21,763 nt of DNA from NCBI GenBank assembly GCA_900552585.1, contig USAB01000028.1:1-21763 (forward strand), written 5' to 3'. A program made the translations under genes and the position numbers. Positions 1 to 7,317 of the stretch are shown here, one piece after another (position 1 is the stretch's first letter; every line of letters starts with the position of its first letter). This stretch comes from an uncultured Coriobacteriaceae bacterium. GTDB taxonomy: Bacteria; Actinomycetota; Coriobacteriia; Coriobacteriales; Eggerthellaceae. A model generated the notes under the pieces. That model was not told the DNA's origin. It ran no database searches and saw nothing but the letters and a program-made list of their open reading frames with translations.

Positions 1-702
1 GCTTTCGTGCTTCAGCTGCTTGCCGTAATTGCGCCGCAGCGCGGCGATCACGCCGCCTTCGTGGTTCAGCAGGCGCACCAGTGCCTCGATGCGGCTCATG
101 TCCACCGTTCCCTCCAGCACGGCTGCCCGCAGCGGCACCTCCTGCAACATGTGGTCCAGCATGGCATCCGCATCGCCGCCGCCGGCAATGCGGGCACCGA
201 CGCTGCGGATGATGCGCAGGGCGAACCTTCCCAGGCGCGATTCGCCCAAGTCGCTGACGGGGGAATCCACGGTGAAGGGGCGCTTCGGCCGCATGGCCTG
301 CGGAAGCGGGTGCCCGAGCAGCTTCTCGAATGCCGCGTCGCTGAAAGCGCCGGGAGCAGGATGGCCGTAGCACGAAAGCGCGGCATCCATACGTTGCGGC
401 TCCCTGCCGGGCATCTCGACAACGGCACGGGCGCGGATATCGCGGCTTGAAGAGCCGATGCGGATTTCGTACGTACCTGCCTCGACAGTCCATGCGGCAT
501 CGTTCACGTCGTAGTACGCGAACGCGCGGCTGTCCAGATCGAACTGCAACTCCGCGCTTTCGCCCGGCTCCAAACACACCTTGCGGAAGCCCTTCAACTG
601 CTGAGGCGCTTTGAAGATGCCGTGTTCGCCGGTATCGCCCGGCGCAACGTACAGCTGCACGGCCTCCGCTCCGGCGCGGTCCCCGATATTCGTGAGCGCG
701 AT
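1..702 (-). pseudogene. C-terminal remainder of the GH3 gene, in frame beyond the TGA (runs off window)
   Basis: Directly after the TGA, in the same reading frame, the sequence continues without any stop to position 1 (234 codons). It begins with IALTNIGDRAGAEAVQLYV, the classic fibronectin-III-like domain found at the end of GH3 enzymes, followed by LKGFRKVCLEPGES and YEIRIGSSS. It then holds the small helical C-terminal segment (MLDHMLQEVPLRAAVLEG, SRIEALVRLLN) known from roughly 800-residue bacterial GH3 proteins. The segment has no start codon or ribosome-binding site of its own, so it is the rest of the upstream gene and not a separate gene. Either the gene carries a nonsense mutation, or the base is a sequencing error, or the stop is read through. 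The natural stop is probably just outside the window. Confidence 0.8.
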
Positions 703-2400
703 TCAGGCGCGCATGCCCTCATCCGTTTGCCGCACGCGCAGATCCCCGTACGAGAACCGCGTATAGGACAGGCCGTGACCGAACGGGAATGCGGGCGGTA
801 TGTCTGCGGCATCGTACCAGCGGTACCCGATATACAGGCTTTCGCGGTACCGCACGCTGTCCGCGTCGTCGGGAAAGCCGTGCTCGCCGCAGGGCGTGTC
901 GGCCAAGCGCTCGGGCCACGTTTCCGCAAGCTTGCCGGACGGGTTCGCGCATCCCGTGAGCAAGTCGGCAAGCGCCGGGCCGCACGCGCAGCCGCCGAAC
1001 GAGGCCAACAGCAGGGCGCGGACGCGCGTGCGCCACGACGTGTCCACTGGCGCGCCGCACTGCAGCACGGCGACGGTGTTCGGATTCACGGCGCAGACGG
1101 CCTTCAGCATCTCGACCTGGCTGTCCGGCAGGGCGAAATCCAGGCGGTCGTATCCTTCGGATTCGCTGTCTTCCGCCTGGCCCAGGAACAGCACCACGGT
1201 CCCGGCATCCTTCGCCGTGCGTGCGGCCTCCGTGGCCAGCTCCGTGGTGGAGCGGCCCGTTCGGGCGTCGTAGCCGGGCGCGTACGCAAGATGCGGGAAC
1301 CGATGCCGCAGCGCATCGAGCGGCGTGTCCAGCCGGTACGGGTTCACGTGAGACGAGCCGCCGCCTTGGTAACGCGGATGTTCGGCGAATGCGCCGATGA
1401 CGGCGATGTCGGCGTGCGCGTCCAACGGCAGCATGCCGTCGTTTCGCAGCAAGACGGCGGAGGAGCGCGCCGCGCGTTTCGCAAGCGCCTGGTGGGCGCT
1501 CTGGACGGCCGTGCGCTCATTTTCGGGCGTGGTGGGATGCGCCTTCCTGCCCGTCGCGGCCTTCTCGCACACGTCGAGCAGCGGCTGGACGGCGGCGTCG
1601 AGCTGCGCTTCCGCCAGCATACCGCCCGCCAGCGCTTGGCGGACGTGCACGATGTGGTCCGGCCGCGGGCCGGGCATGCTCAGCGACAGGCCAGCGGCAA
1701 CGCTGGGGACGGAGCGGCTCATACCGCCCCAATCGCTGACCACTGCGCCGTCGAAACCCCATTCGCAGCGCGCAATATCCAGCAGCGCCTTGTTCTGCGC
1801 GCAGTATGTGCCGTTCAAGCGGTTGTATGCCGTCATCAGCGTCCAGGGGCGGCCTTCGCGCACGGCGATCTCGAACGCTGTCAGGTAGATTTCGCGCAAC
1901 GTGCGCTCATCCACGACGGAGTCCGCCTCCATGCGCTTGCGCTCTTGGCTGTTCGCGGCGAAATGCTTCAACGAGGTGCCCACGCCCTTGCTCTGGACGC
2001 CGCGGATATAGGCGGCTGCCAGCTTGCCGGAAAGATAGGGATCCTCGCTGAAATACTCGAAGTTCCTTCCGCAGCGCGGGTCGCGTTTCATGTTCGCGCC
2101 GGGCCCCAAGAGGATGTCGACGTCGCTGTCGCGGCATTCCTGACCCAGAGCAGCGCCGACTTCCTGCAGCAGCTCCTCGTCGAAGCTGCAGCCCAGCGCG
2201 CTTGCCGTGGGGAAGCATGTTGCGGGATAGCTGTCCTCCATGTCGCCGGAGAAGGCGCCCGGCCGCTGTTTCCGCAGGCCATGCGGTCCGTCCGACATAC
2301 GCAGCGCCTCCACCTTGCCGGGGATGGCGCCGCTGTGCCAAAAGTCGCTTCCCGCCAGCAGGAGGGTCTTCTCGTCGGAGGTCAGCGTGGATGCATTCAT
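703..2400 (-). CDS. GH3 beta-glucosidase-like glycoside hydrolase, cut short by in-frame TGA
   Basis: Glycoside hydrolase family 3 enzyme, expected to hydrolyse beta-linked glucosides or related sugars by a retaining mechanism. No signal peptide is visible, so it is probably cytoplasmic. Seen: 565 residues to a TGA at 703-705. The N-terminal (beta/alpha)8 domain carries MSDGPHGLRKQ near residue 35, KHFAANSQE near 145 and the nucleophile motif VVSDWGG with Asp223. The second domain carries SEGYDR with Glu415, the expected acid/base by comparison with characterised GH3 beta-glucosidases. FPFGHGLSYT near 539 leads into the fibronectin-III-like domain, which is cut almost at once. There is no PA14 insert. 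The ATG at 2400 is preceded by AAAGGAG at 6 bases, a very good ribosome-binding site. Normal relatives are roughly 750-850 residues, so this product lacks its C-terminal third. The crcB pair lies 50 bases upstream on the same strand. Confidence 0.9.
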   Translation of the reverse strand: MNASTLTSDEKTLLLAGSDFWHSGAIPGKVEALRMSDGPHGLRKQRPGAFSGDMEDSYPATCFPTASALGCSFDEELLQEVGAALGQECRDSDVDILLGPGANMKRDPRCGRNFEYFSEDPYLSGKLAAAYIRGVQSKGVGTSLKHFAANSQERKRMEADSVVDERTLREIYLTAFEIAVREGRPWTLMTAYNRLNGTYCAQNKALLDIARCEWGFDGAVVSDWGGMSRSVPSVAAGLSLSMPGPRPDHIVHVRQALAGGMLAEAQLDAAVQPLLDVCEKAATGRKAHPTTPENERTAVQSAHQALAKRAARSSAVLLRNDGMLPLDAHADIAVIGAFAEHPRYQGGGSSHVNPYRLDTPLDALRHRFPHLAYAPGYDARTGRSTTELATEAARTAKDAGTVVLFLGQAEDSESEGYDRLDFALPDSQVEMLKAVCAVNPNTVAVLQCGAPVDTSWRTRVRALLLASFGGCACGPALADLLTGCANPSGKLAETWPERLADTPCGEHGFPDDADSVRYRESLYIGYRWYDAADIPPAFPFGHGLSYTRFSYGDLRVRQTDEGMRA

Positions 2401-2426
2401 GGCGGCTCCTTTCGCGTGTGGAATAT

Positions 2427-2443
2427 GCGGGCGCGGTGCCCGC
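2427..2443 (-). terminator. Short GC hairpin between crcB and the GH3 gene
   Basis: A 6-bp stem (GCGGGC / GCCCGC) with a 5-base loop lies in the 50-base gap between the downstream crcB stop and the GH3 ribosome-binding site. There is no T-tract, so it may only attenuate transcription or do nothing. Low confidence. Confidence 0.2.
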
Positions 2444-2450
2444 GGCGTGT

Positions 2451-2822
2451 TTACGCCATGATAGCGCTGGAGACGGCGAAGCCCACGGCGGCGATGCCGA
2501 TTGTGGAGGCGTACGTAACCAGGAGATACAGCAGGCAGGCGCTGTAGCGCTTGTCGCGGAACAGGGACGCCGCCTCGAAGTTCATGGTGGCCAAGGTCGA
2601 GAAGCCGCCCAGGAATCCCATGACGGCTGCCAGGCGCACGAGGTCGTTGAGCGCCAACGGGGCCATGGCTCCGGCGAAGAAGCACGCGACGAGGTTCACG
2701 ATGAGCGTGGCGAATGGCCAGGCGCCGGGCGTATGGCGCTTCAGCATGCGCGTCATGAGGCCGCGGCAGAGCGCCCCCAGGGCGCCGCCGACGGCAACGG
2801 CAAGGAAACCGAGCGCGCTCAT
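2451..2822 (-). CDS. crcB: CrcB/Fluc-family fluoride channel subunit (second of pair)
   Basis: Small membrane protein of the CrcB (Fluc) family, which exports fluoride passively as a dual-topology dimer. It has 123 residues and four predicted membrane helices. Family landmarks are GGALGALCRGLMTR in helix 1, TLIVNLVACFFAG in helix 2 (the conserved Asn), and GFLGGFSTLATMNFE in helix 3, including the FSTL segment that holds pore Phe and Ser/Thr residues. Its ATG overlaps the TGA of the other crcB copy in an ATGA, so the two are translationally coupled. In many Gram-positive bacteria two such genes in tandem encode a heterodimer with the subunits inserted in opposite orientations; that arrangement is inferred here. 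The GH3 gene follows 50 bases downstream and may be co-transcribed. Confidence 0.9.
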   Translation of the reverse strand: MSALGFLAVAVGGALGALCRGLMTRMLKRHTPGAWPFATLIVNLVACFFAGAMAPLALNDLVRLAAVMGFLGGFSTLATMNFEAASLFRDKRYSACLLYLLVTYASTIGIAAVGFAVSSAIMA

Positions 2823-3376
2823 GCGGCCCCTCCCCGGTCCCCGCCATGCGGTGTGCGGCGGTCTTCCACGCGGCGGATGTTCCGCTCGTGCTCTTCGGTC
2901 AGTTGGTGCATGCGCCGGCGTTCCAAGGCGGAGACGGTGGCCCATCCCAGGAGCGAGGCCGCGAACGTGCCCGCTAACGTGAGCGTCAGATAGAGCGCGA
3001 ACGGGCCGAACGCGCCGTTTTGCAAGAACGAGAGGCATTCCGTGGAGAATGCGGACAGCGTGGTGAACGCGCCTACGAGACCCACGCCCAGGCCGCGAAC
3101 CACGGCATGCGGCAGATGCACGCGCCGCCCGAACCATTGGTAGATGACGTAGATGATGTAGCAGCCGAACAGGTTGATGCATAACGTGGAGAACGGCAGT
3201 GGGCTGCCGGGAAGCAGGTTCTCCAGCACATAGCGCAAGCTTGCGCCAACGGCCCCCATGGCCATCACGCAGGCGTACAGGAACGCCGGCGTTGCCATGA
3301 TGCGCTTGCGTCGGGCGCGCGCCGCAGTCTCGGACGATTGTGCCATCACGGGTTTTCGCGCACCTTCTCTTCGCAT
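2819..3376 (-). CDS. crcB: CrcB/Fluc-family fluoride channel subunit (first of pair)
   Basis: Partner of the overlapping crcB copy, also a Fluc fluoride channel subunit. Conserved features are GASLRYVLENLL in helix 1, TLCINLFGCYIIYVIY in helix 2 (the conserved Asn) and GLVGAFTTLSAFSTEC in helix 3 (Gly-x-x-Thr-Thr-x-Ser). It has a hydrophilic C-terminal tail of about 35 residues rich in Arg, Glu and His, longer than in typical 120-130-residue members. The start is uncertain. ATG 3376 gives 185 residues and lies about 23 bases after the likely transcription start. In-frame ATGs at 3346 and 3298 would remove a basic N-terminus (ARARRKR); the 3298 start best matches the family length but lacks a ribosome-binding site. 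The basic N-terminus may reflect cytoplasmic orientation. No fluoride riboswitch is apparent upstream. Confidence 0.87.
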   Translation of the reverse strand: MRREGARKPVMAQSSETAARARRKRIMATPAFLYACVMAMGAVGASLRYVLENLLPGSPLPFSTLCINLFGCYIIYVIYQWFGRRVHLPHAVVRGLGVGLVGAFTTLSAFSTECLSFLQNGAFGPFALYLTLTLAGTFAASLLGWATVSALERRRMHQLTEEHERNIRRVEDRRTPHGGDRGGAA

Positions 3377-3405
3377 GCCTTTCTTTCTGCCGAATACGCC
3401 TTCCG

Positions 3406-3435
3406 ATTATAGCGCCGGCAGCCAGGGCATCCAGA
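3406..3435 (-). promoter_or_regulatory. Promoter of the crcB pair
   Basis: On the minus strand a perfect TATAAT (3406-3411) is preceded by a 17-base spacer and the poor -35 hexamer CTGGAT. Transcription would begin near 3399, about 23 bases before the ATG at 3376. The perfect -10 element in GC-rich DNA is the main support. Confidence 0.5.
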
Positions 3436-3467
3436 CGCACCGAGCCGTTTGCCTTCCGGCGAAGTGA

Positions 3468-3473
3468 TACACT
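3468..3473 (+). promoter_or_regulatory. Possible -10 element for map-dtd
   Basis: TACACT lies 46 bases before the map start, in the divergent gap with the crcB promoter. No good -35 hexamer is found at 16-18 bases, so this is a weak proposal. Confidence 0.25.
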
Positions 3474-3519
3474 GGGGCGCGAAAACGAAGTGCTGAGCGA
3501 AAAGGGGAACGTCCCGACC

Positions 3520-4296
3520 ATGATCTACATCAAGAGCCCGGAGGAGATCGAGGAGATGAAGGAGGCCGGCCGCCTGTCCGCGGCCGTGCTGCGCGAGGTG
3601 GGCGCGCGGGTGAAGCCCGGCGTGAGCACCTGGGAGCTGGATCAGTTCGCGGAAGCGTACATCCGCGACCACGGCGGCATCCCCACATTCAAGGGGTACG
3701 GCGGGTTCCCGGGCTCCATCTGCGCCTCCGTGAACGACCAGATTGTCCATGGCATCCCCAGCAAGGACACGATTCTGCGTGAAGGCGACATCCTATCCGT
3801 GGACACGGGGGCCACGGTCGACGGATGGGTGGGCGACAACGCCTGGACGTTCCCCGTGGGGAAGATCTCGCCTGAGAAGAAAGAGCTGCTGCGCGTGACG
3901 GAGGAGTGCATGTGGGCCGGCATCGCAGCCGCGCGGCCGGGCAACCACCTGGGCGATATCGGCTTCGCCGTGGAGACGCCGGCGAACAAGAAGAAGTTTG
4001 GCGTTGTGCGCGAATACGTGGGTCACGGCGTGGGGCATGAGATGCACGAGGATCCGGATGTCCCGAATTACGGCCATCGCCATTGCGGCATGAAGCTGCA
4101 GGCGGGCATGGTTATTGCCATTGAGCCCATGATCAATCTGGGCACGCGCCGCACGCGCCGCCACAGCGACGGCTGGTTGGTGACGACGCGCGACGGCAAG
4201 CCGTCCGCGCATTTCGAGAAGACGGTGGCTATCACGGAGGACGGGCCGGTGGTGCTGACGTGCGAACCGGACCATGAGCGGCCGGTGAACGACTGA
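3520..4296 (+). CDS. map: Methionine aminopeptidase, type I
   Basis: Removes the initiator methionine from new proteins in the cytoplasm, using a dinuclear metal centre. The 258-residue length is that of a bacterial type I enzyme without an N-terminal extension. All expected residues are visible: His77 (VHGIPS), metal ligands Asp95 (SVDTG) and Asp106 (GDNAW), His169 (YVGHGVG), His176 (EMHEDP), Glu202 (IAIEPM) and Glu233 (FEKTV). Each is exactly two positions before its E. coli counterpart. The frame is open far upstream, but homology begins at MIYIKSPEEIEEMKEAG. The ATG at 3520 has AAAAGGGG about 12 bases before it, a rather long spacing. The stop overlaps the dtd start (TGATG), so the two are co-translated. 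Confidence 0.97.
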   Translation: MIYIKSPEEIEEMKEAGRLSAAVLREVGARVKPGVSTWELDQFAEAYIRDHGGIPTFKGYGGFPGSICASVNDQIVHGIPSKDTILREGDILSVDTGATVDGWVGDNAWTFPVGKISPEKKELLRVTEECMWAGIAAARPGNHLGDIGFAVETPANKKKFGVVREYVGHGVGHEMHEDPDVPNYGHRHCGMKLQAGMVIAIEPMINLGTRRTRRHSDGWLVTTRDGKPSAHFEKTVAITEDGPVVLTCEPDHERPVND

Positions 4297-4766
4297 TGCG
4301 CGCGCTGGTGCAACGCGTCACGCATGCGGAGGTGCGCATCGTGGACGGCACGGCCGGAACGTTCGACTGGGAGCCGCCCCGCCGCATGGGCCAGGGCCTC
4401 GTGGTGCTGCTGGGCGTGGGCGAACATGACACGGAGGCGGATGCCGACAAGCTGTGGCGCAAGATAGCGCACATGCGCATTTTCGCGGACGAGAACGGGA
4501 AGACGAATCTTTCGCTTGCGGATGTGGGCGGCCAGGTCATGGTCGTTTCGCAGTTCACGCTGTATGCGAATTGCAAGAAGGGCAACCGTCCCAGCTTCAA
4601 GCAGGCCGGCGCGCCCGACGAGGCGAAACGCCTGTACCGCTATTTCACGGAGCTTGCGCGCACGGACGTGCCGCACGTGGCTGTCGGCGAATTCGGCGCT
4701 GACATGCGCATCGAGCTTGAGAACGACGGCCCGTTCACCATCTGGCTGGATACGGACGAGCTGTAA
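4296..4766 (+). CDS. dtd: D-aminoacyl-tRNA deacylase
   Basis: Hydrolyses D-amino acids (and mischarged glycine) from tRNA, a cytoplasmic translation quality-control step. It has 156 residues, slightly longer than the usual 145-150. The substrate-pocket motifs are both present: SQFTLYANCKKGNRPSF (from residue 85) and NDGPFTIWLDT, with the Gly145-Pro146 cross-subunit motif. Residues about 18-31 (GTAGTFDWEPPRRMG) form a somewhat longer loop than the usual short turn before GLVVLLGV. The start codon shares one base with the map stop, so it depends on translation from map. It is followed by a strong hairpin between convergent genes. Confidence 0.96.
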   Translation: MRALVQRVTHAEVRIVDGTAGTFDWEPPRRMGQGLVVLLGVGEHDTEADADKLWRKIAHMRIFADENGKTNLSLADVGGQVMVVSQFTLYANCKKGNRPSFKQAGAPDEAKRLYRYFTELARTDVPHVAVGEFGADMRIELENDGPFTIWLDTDEL

Positions 4767-4817
4767 CCGGCGCGCGCGGCGTTCGATTGCGGGGCGGCGA
4801 GCCGAAGGTAAAACGCA

Positions 4818-4859
4818 AAGCGGCCCGTCCGATACCGGTTGGCGTCGGACGGGCCGCTT
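4818..4859. terminator. Hairpin between convergent dtd and glutaredoxin-like gene
   Basis: A perfect 15-bp inverted repeat (4818-4832 and 4845-4859) with a 12-base loop lies between the facing ends of dtd and the glutaredoxin-like gene. Read on the minus strand it is followed by CTTTGCGTTTTAC, a moderate T-rich tail. On the plus strand there is no T-tract. It most likely ends minus-strand transcription and may also stop dtd transcripts. Confidence 0.7.
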
Positions 4860-4875
4860 CCACGTTGCGGGGCGG

Positions 4876-5112
4876 TTAGCGTTCCTGCAGGTAGGCGATG
4901 ATATCGTCGGATTCGTACAGCGGCTTTCCATCGATGATCAGGCACGGCGCCTGGTTCTTGCCGCCGATTGCCATCAGGTCCTTCAGGTTGTCGCCCTCGA
5001 AGAGGTTGCGCGTTTCGATCTGTATGCCGTTCGTATCCATGAAACGCTGCACCTTCTGGCAATATGGGCAGCCGGGCTTGACATACAGCAGGAGATTCGG
5101 TTCGTCAGTCAT
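4876..5112 (-). CDS. Glutaredoxin-like small thiol-disulfide protein
   Basis: Thioredoxin-fold protein of 78 residues, probably a cytoplasmic thiol-disulfide reductant. It has a CPYC active site (Cys15 and Cys18) after the strand LLLYVKPG, the cis-proline segment QAPCLIIDG (Pro56), and the C-terminal YESDDIIAYLQ typical of glutaredoxins and GST N-terminal domains. CPYC is the classical dithiol glutaredoxin motif. Actinobacteria often lack glutathione, so the partner could be mycothiol, another thiol or a thioredoxin reductase (inference). The ATG at 5112 has AAAGGA nine bases upstream. It sits 113 bases downstream of the hypothetical membrane protein on the same strand; co-transcription is possible, but the gap could also hold its own promoter. 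Confidence 0.88.
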   Translation of the reverse strand: MTDEPNLLLYVKPGCPYCQKVQRFMDTNGIQIETRNLFEGDNLKDLMAIGGKNQAPCLIIDGKPLYESDDIIAYLQER

Positions 5113-5225
5113 GGTGTTGCGTCCTTTCTGGGAGGGATCGGATTCGGTGCTGCCGGAGCTTTAAGCGGATATGATGTTGCGGCGGGCCGTGCAGAGCATG
5201 ATGCGGGCAGGCGCGGGACATGCGT

Positions 5226-5687
5226 TTACAGGTACTGCAGGTAGGACAGGTAGCTCTGCGCGGATTCCGGGACGGACAGCGTGATGTTCTGGTCGTTCGC
5301 GCAGACGGTCACGTACGAGGGGTCGTCATACGTGGTGATAGTGGCTTCCGTGCCGCCGTAATTGCCGTTGTACGTGTTTGCCACCGTGGCGTTGCTGGGA
5401 AGCTGCGTGGCGTTCCAGTCCTGGATGTCCAAGTTGTCGATCATGTCATCCACCTGGCTTTCCGACATGCCGGTGTAGTTTGCGATGGCTTCCTCGTTGT
5501 TGCGAAGCGTAGAATCGATCTTGCTCTTGATGCCCAGGTTGTCCAGCGCCTGATTTTGGATGGCGGTGGTGATGCCGGTTATCGGGTTCGCATTGCCCAA
5601 TTGGGTTGAGCTGAAGATGCAGAGTACCGCGAACGCGGCGACGATCGCGAGGACGGTGATCGCCAAGCGTTTTATTACTTTCCCCAT
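5226..5687 (-). CDS. Unrecognised membrane-anchored or secreted protein
   Basis: I do not recognise the family. The 153-residue product starts with a short basic stretch (MGKVIKR) and one hydrophobic helix (residues about 8-26), acting as a signal anchor or signal peptide. The Cys at the end of the helix (AVLCIF) does not fit a lipobox. The rest is predicted extracytoplasmic: acidic, rich in Asn, Asp, Thr and Ser, with a helical part (residues 40-90, SESQVDDMIDNLDIQDWN) and a Tyr/Thr-rich, probably beta part (NTYNGNYGGTEATITTYDD). There are no Cys pairs or catalytic motifs. The start is well supported: AGGAGC lies seven bases before the ATG. The amino-acid make-up differs clearly from the Ala/Arg-rich neighbours. 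Confidence 0.75.
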   Translation of the reverse strand: MGKVIKRLAITVLAIVAAFAVLCIFSSTQLGNANPITGITTAIQNQALDNLGIKSKIDSTLRNNEEAIANYTGMSESQVDDMIDNLDIQDWNATQLPSNATVANTYNGNYGGTEATITTYDDPSYVTVCANDQNITLSVPESAQSYLSYLQYL

Positions 5688-6060
5688 AACGAAAGCTCCT
5701 TATGCAAATTCGCATGCCAAAGGCAGCGGGGGCAGCTTGCCCGCTGCGGGGCCGAATTCCGTGCGAATGAGCCCAGATCCGACTATCTGTCCGCATAATA
5801 GGGTCATATGCATGAATAAAGGAGGCTATCGGCGTCGATTCCCTAAACTGTTCGCGCAATCTTCTCGCAACATCCAAAAACCGTGGTGGAACAGTGGTGA
5901 CCAAGGGCTTGGCGCCCTGTGAAAATCATGTTTGGCGTATAGTGTTACGAAATTGACGTGACGCAATACGCATTGGCGGAACGACTTGGTGCCGGTTGGT
6001 TTTCGGACCGCCCGGCACGCCCGGCTCCGTCCTGCAGCGCAAGGAGAGAAGGGATCAACG
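5688..6060. other. Intergenic region between the hypothetical gene and dapL
   Basis: 373 bases between divergent genes. The left part is the minus-strand leader of the hypothetical gene. It holds a near-palindrome ATGCAAATTCGCAT (5702-5715) and a perfect 8-bp hairpin GCAGCGGG / CCCGCTGC (5723-5730 and 5740-5747). A minus-strand TATTAT (5795-5800) could be its -10 box. The right part precedes dapL. It holds a direct repeat of GTGGTG (5883 and 5894), a 5-bp hairpin AGGGC / GCCCT (5904-5918) and a plus-strand TATAGT (5938-5943), a possible -10 without a clear -35. An open frame of 36 codons (5812-5922) is discussed under findings. No riboswitch or T-box is recognised. Confidence 0.4.
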
Positions 6061-7287
6061 TTGGCCAAGGTCAATGAAAACTACCAGAAACTCCCGGGAA
6101 GCTACCTGTTTTCCGAGATCGCCCGCCGTACTGCCGCCTATACGGAGGCTCATCCCGAGGCGGATATGATCAAGATGGGCATCGGCGACGTGACTCGCCC
6201 GCTGGCGCCTGCGGTCGTTACCGCCATGCATGCCGCCGTCGACGACATGGCGAAGCCGGAGACGTTCCACGGCTACGGCCCCGAGCAGGGCTACGATTTC
6301 CTGCGCAAAGCCATTGCCGACAACGATTTCCGCGCACGCGGCGTGGATATCGACGATGATGAGATCTTCGTGTCCGACGGCGCGAAGAGCGATACCGGTA
6401 ACATCGGCGACCTGCTGAGCGTCGACAACAAGATTGCCGTGTGCGACCCGGTGTACCCGGTGTACGTGGACACGAACGCCATGGCCGGCCGTGCGGGCGA
6501 CTACGACGAGGCCACGCAGCGCTGGACGAACATCTACTACATGCCCACGACGGCGGAGAACGACTTCTGCCCGGCCCTGCCCGACCAGAAGGTGGACGTC
6601 ATCTACCTGTGCAGCCCGAACAACCCCACCGGCACCGTGCTGAACCGCGCGGAGCTGACGAAGTGGGTGGAATACGCGAATGCGAACGATTCCATCATCA
6701 TGTTCGATGCCGCTTACGAGCGCTTCATCCAGGACGACGACGTCCCGCACAGCATCTACGAGATCCCCGGTGCCGAGACGTGCGCCATCGAGTTCCGCTC
6801 GTTTTCGAAGACGGCCGGCTTCACGGGTGCCCGCTGCGGCTACACCGTGGTGCCGAAGGCGCTTGTGCGCGACGGCCAGAGCCTGAACGCCATGTGGCTG
6901 CGCCGCCAGACCACGAAGTTCAACGGCGCGTCGTACATCATCCAACGCGGGGCCGCTGCCGTGTACACGCCCGAAGGCGCACAACAGATCGAGGAGACGC
7001 TGGACTTCTACCGTGAGAATGCGAAGGTCATCGTCGAGGGCCTGACGGAAGCGGGCCTGACGGTGTTCGGCGGCAAGAACAGCCCGTACATCTGGTGCCA
7101 GACGCCGGACGGCATGGGCTCGTGGGAGTTCTTCGACCTGCTGCTGGACAAGGCGAACATCATCACCACGCCCGGCGCGGGCTTCGGCCCGTCCGGCGAG
7201 GGCTACATCCGCTTGACCGCGTTCGGCGAAGCGGATGCCACGAAGGAGGCCATGGAGCGGATCAAGAAGCTCATGGCGCAGCGCTAA
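6061..7287 (+). CDS. dapL: LL-diaminopimelate aminotransferase
   Basis: PLP-dependent class I/II aminotransferase that converts tetrahydrodipicolinate directly to LL-diaminopimelate, replacing the DapD/DapC/DapE steps of lysine and peptidoglycan synthesis. The 408-residue length is typical. Landmarks are YQKLPGSYLFSEIARR at the N-terminus, GYGPEQGYDFLR for substrate and cofactor binding, YLCSPNNPTGT near 182, FDAAYE with Asp216, and SFSKTAGFTGARCGY with the PLP lysine Lys250. This last motif is diagnostic of DapL over other aminotransferases. There is no ATG at the homologous start. TTG 6061 follows AAGGAGAGAAGGGA with good spacing and gives the expected N-terminus, so I chose it. It appears monocistronic and ends at a strong terminator. 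DapL is characteristic of a limited set of bacteria, Coriobacteriia among them. Confidence 0.96.
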   Translation: MAKVNENYQKLPGSYLFSEIARRTAAYTEAHPEADMIKMGIGDVTRPLAPAVVTAMHAAVDDMAKPETFHGYGPEQGYDFLRKAIADNDFRARGVDIDDDEIFVSDGAKSDTGNIGDLLSVDNKIAVCDPVYPVYVDTNAMAGRAGDYDEATQRWTNIYYMPTTAENDFCPALPDQKVDVIYLCSPNNPTGTVLNRAELTKWVEYANANDSIIMFDAAYERFIQDDDVPHSIYEIPGAETCAIEFRSFSKTAGFTGARCGYTVVPKALVRDGQSLNAMWLRRQTTKFNGASYIIQRGAAAVYTPEGAQQIEETLDFYRENAKVIVEGLTEAGLTVFGGKNSPYIWCQTPDGMGSWEFFDLLLDKANIITTPGAGFGPSGEGYIRLTAFGEADATKEAMERIKKLMAQR

Positions 7288-7317
7288 GCCGTTTGCGAAC
7301 AGCTGCGTATCCCTGTG

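Noticed and set aside
690..720. Selenocysteine insertion at the GH3 TGA
   Set aside because: GH3 enzymes have no catalytic Sec or Cys at this place in the fibronectin-III-like domain, and I see no convincing bacterial SECIS hairpin immediately downstream.
622..2547. Long open frame (641 codons) on the plus strand opposite the GH3 gene
   Set aside because: It is the antisense of a clear GH3 gene. Long antisense frames are expected in GC-rich coding DNA, the product is Arg/Ala/His-rich without known motifs, and no ribosome-binding site supports it.
3377..3519. Fluoride riboswitch before the crcB pair
   Set aside because: The conserved blocks of the crcB motif are not visible on the minus strand, and the promoter leaves a leader of only about 23 bases.
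5880..5960. T-box leader before dapL (GGTGGAAC resembles part of the T-box)
   Set aside because: Only a fragment of the 14-base T-box is present, with no specifier stem and no terminator/antiterminator pair, and dapL is not a usual T-box target.
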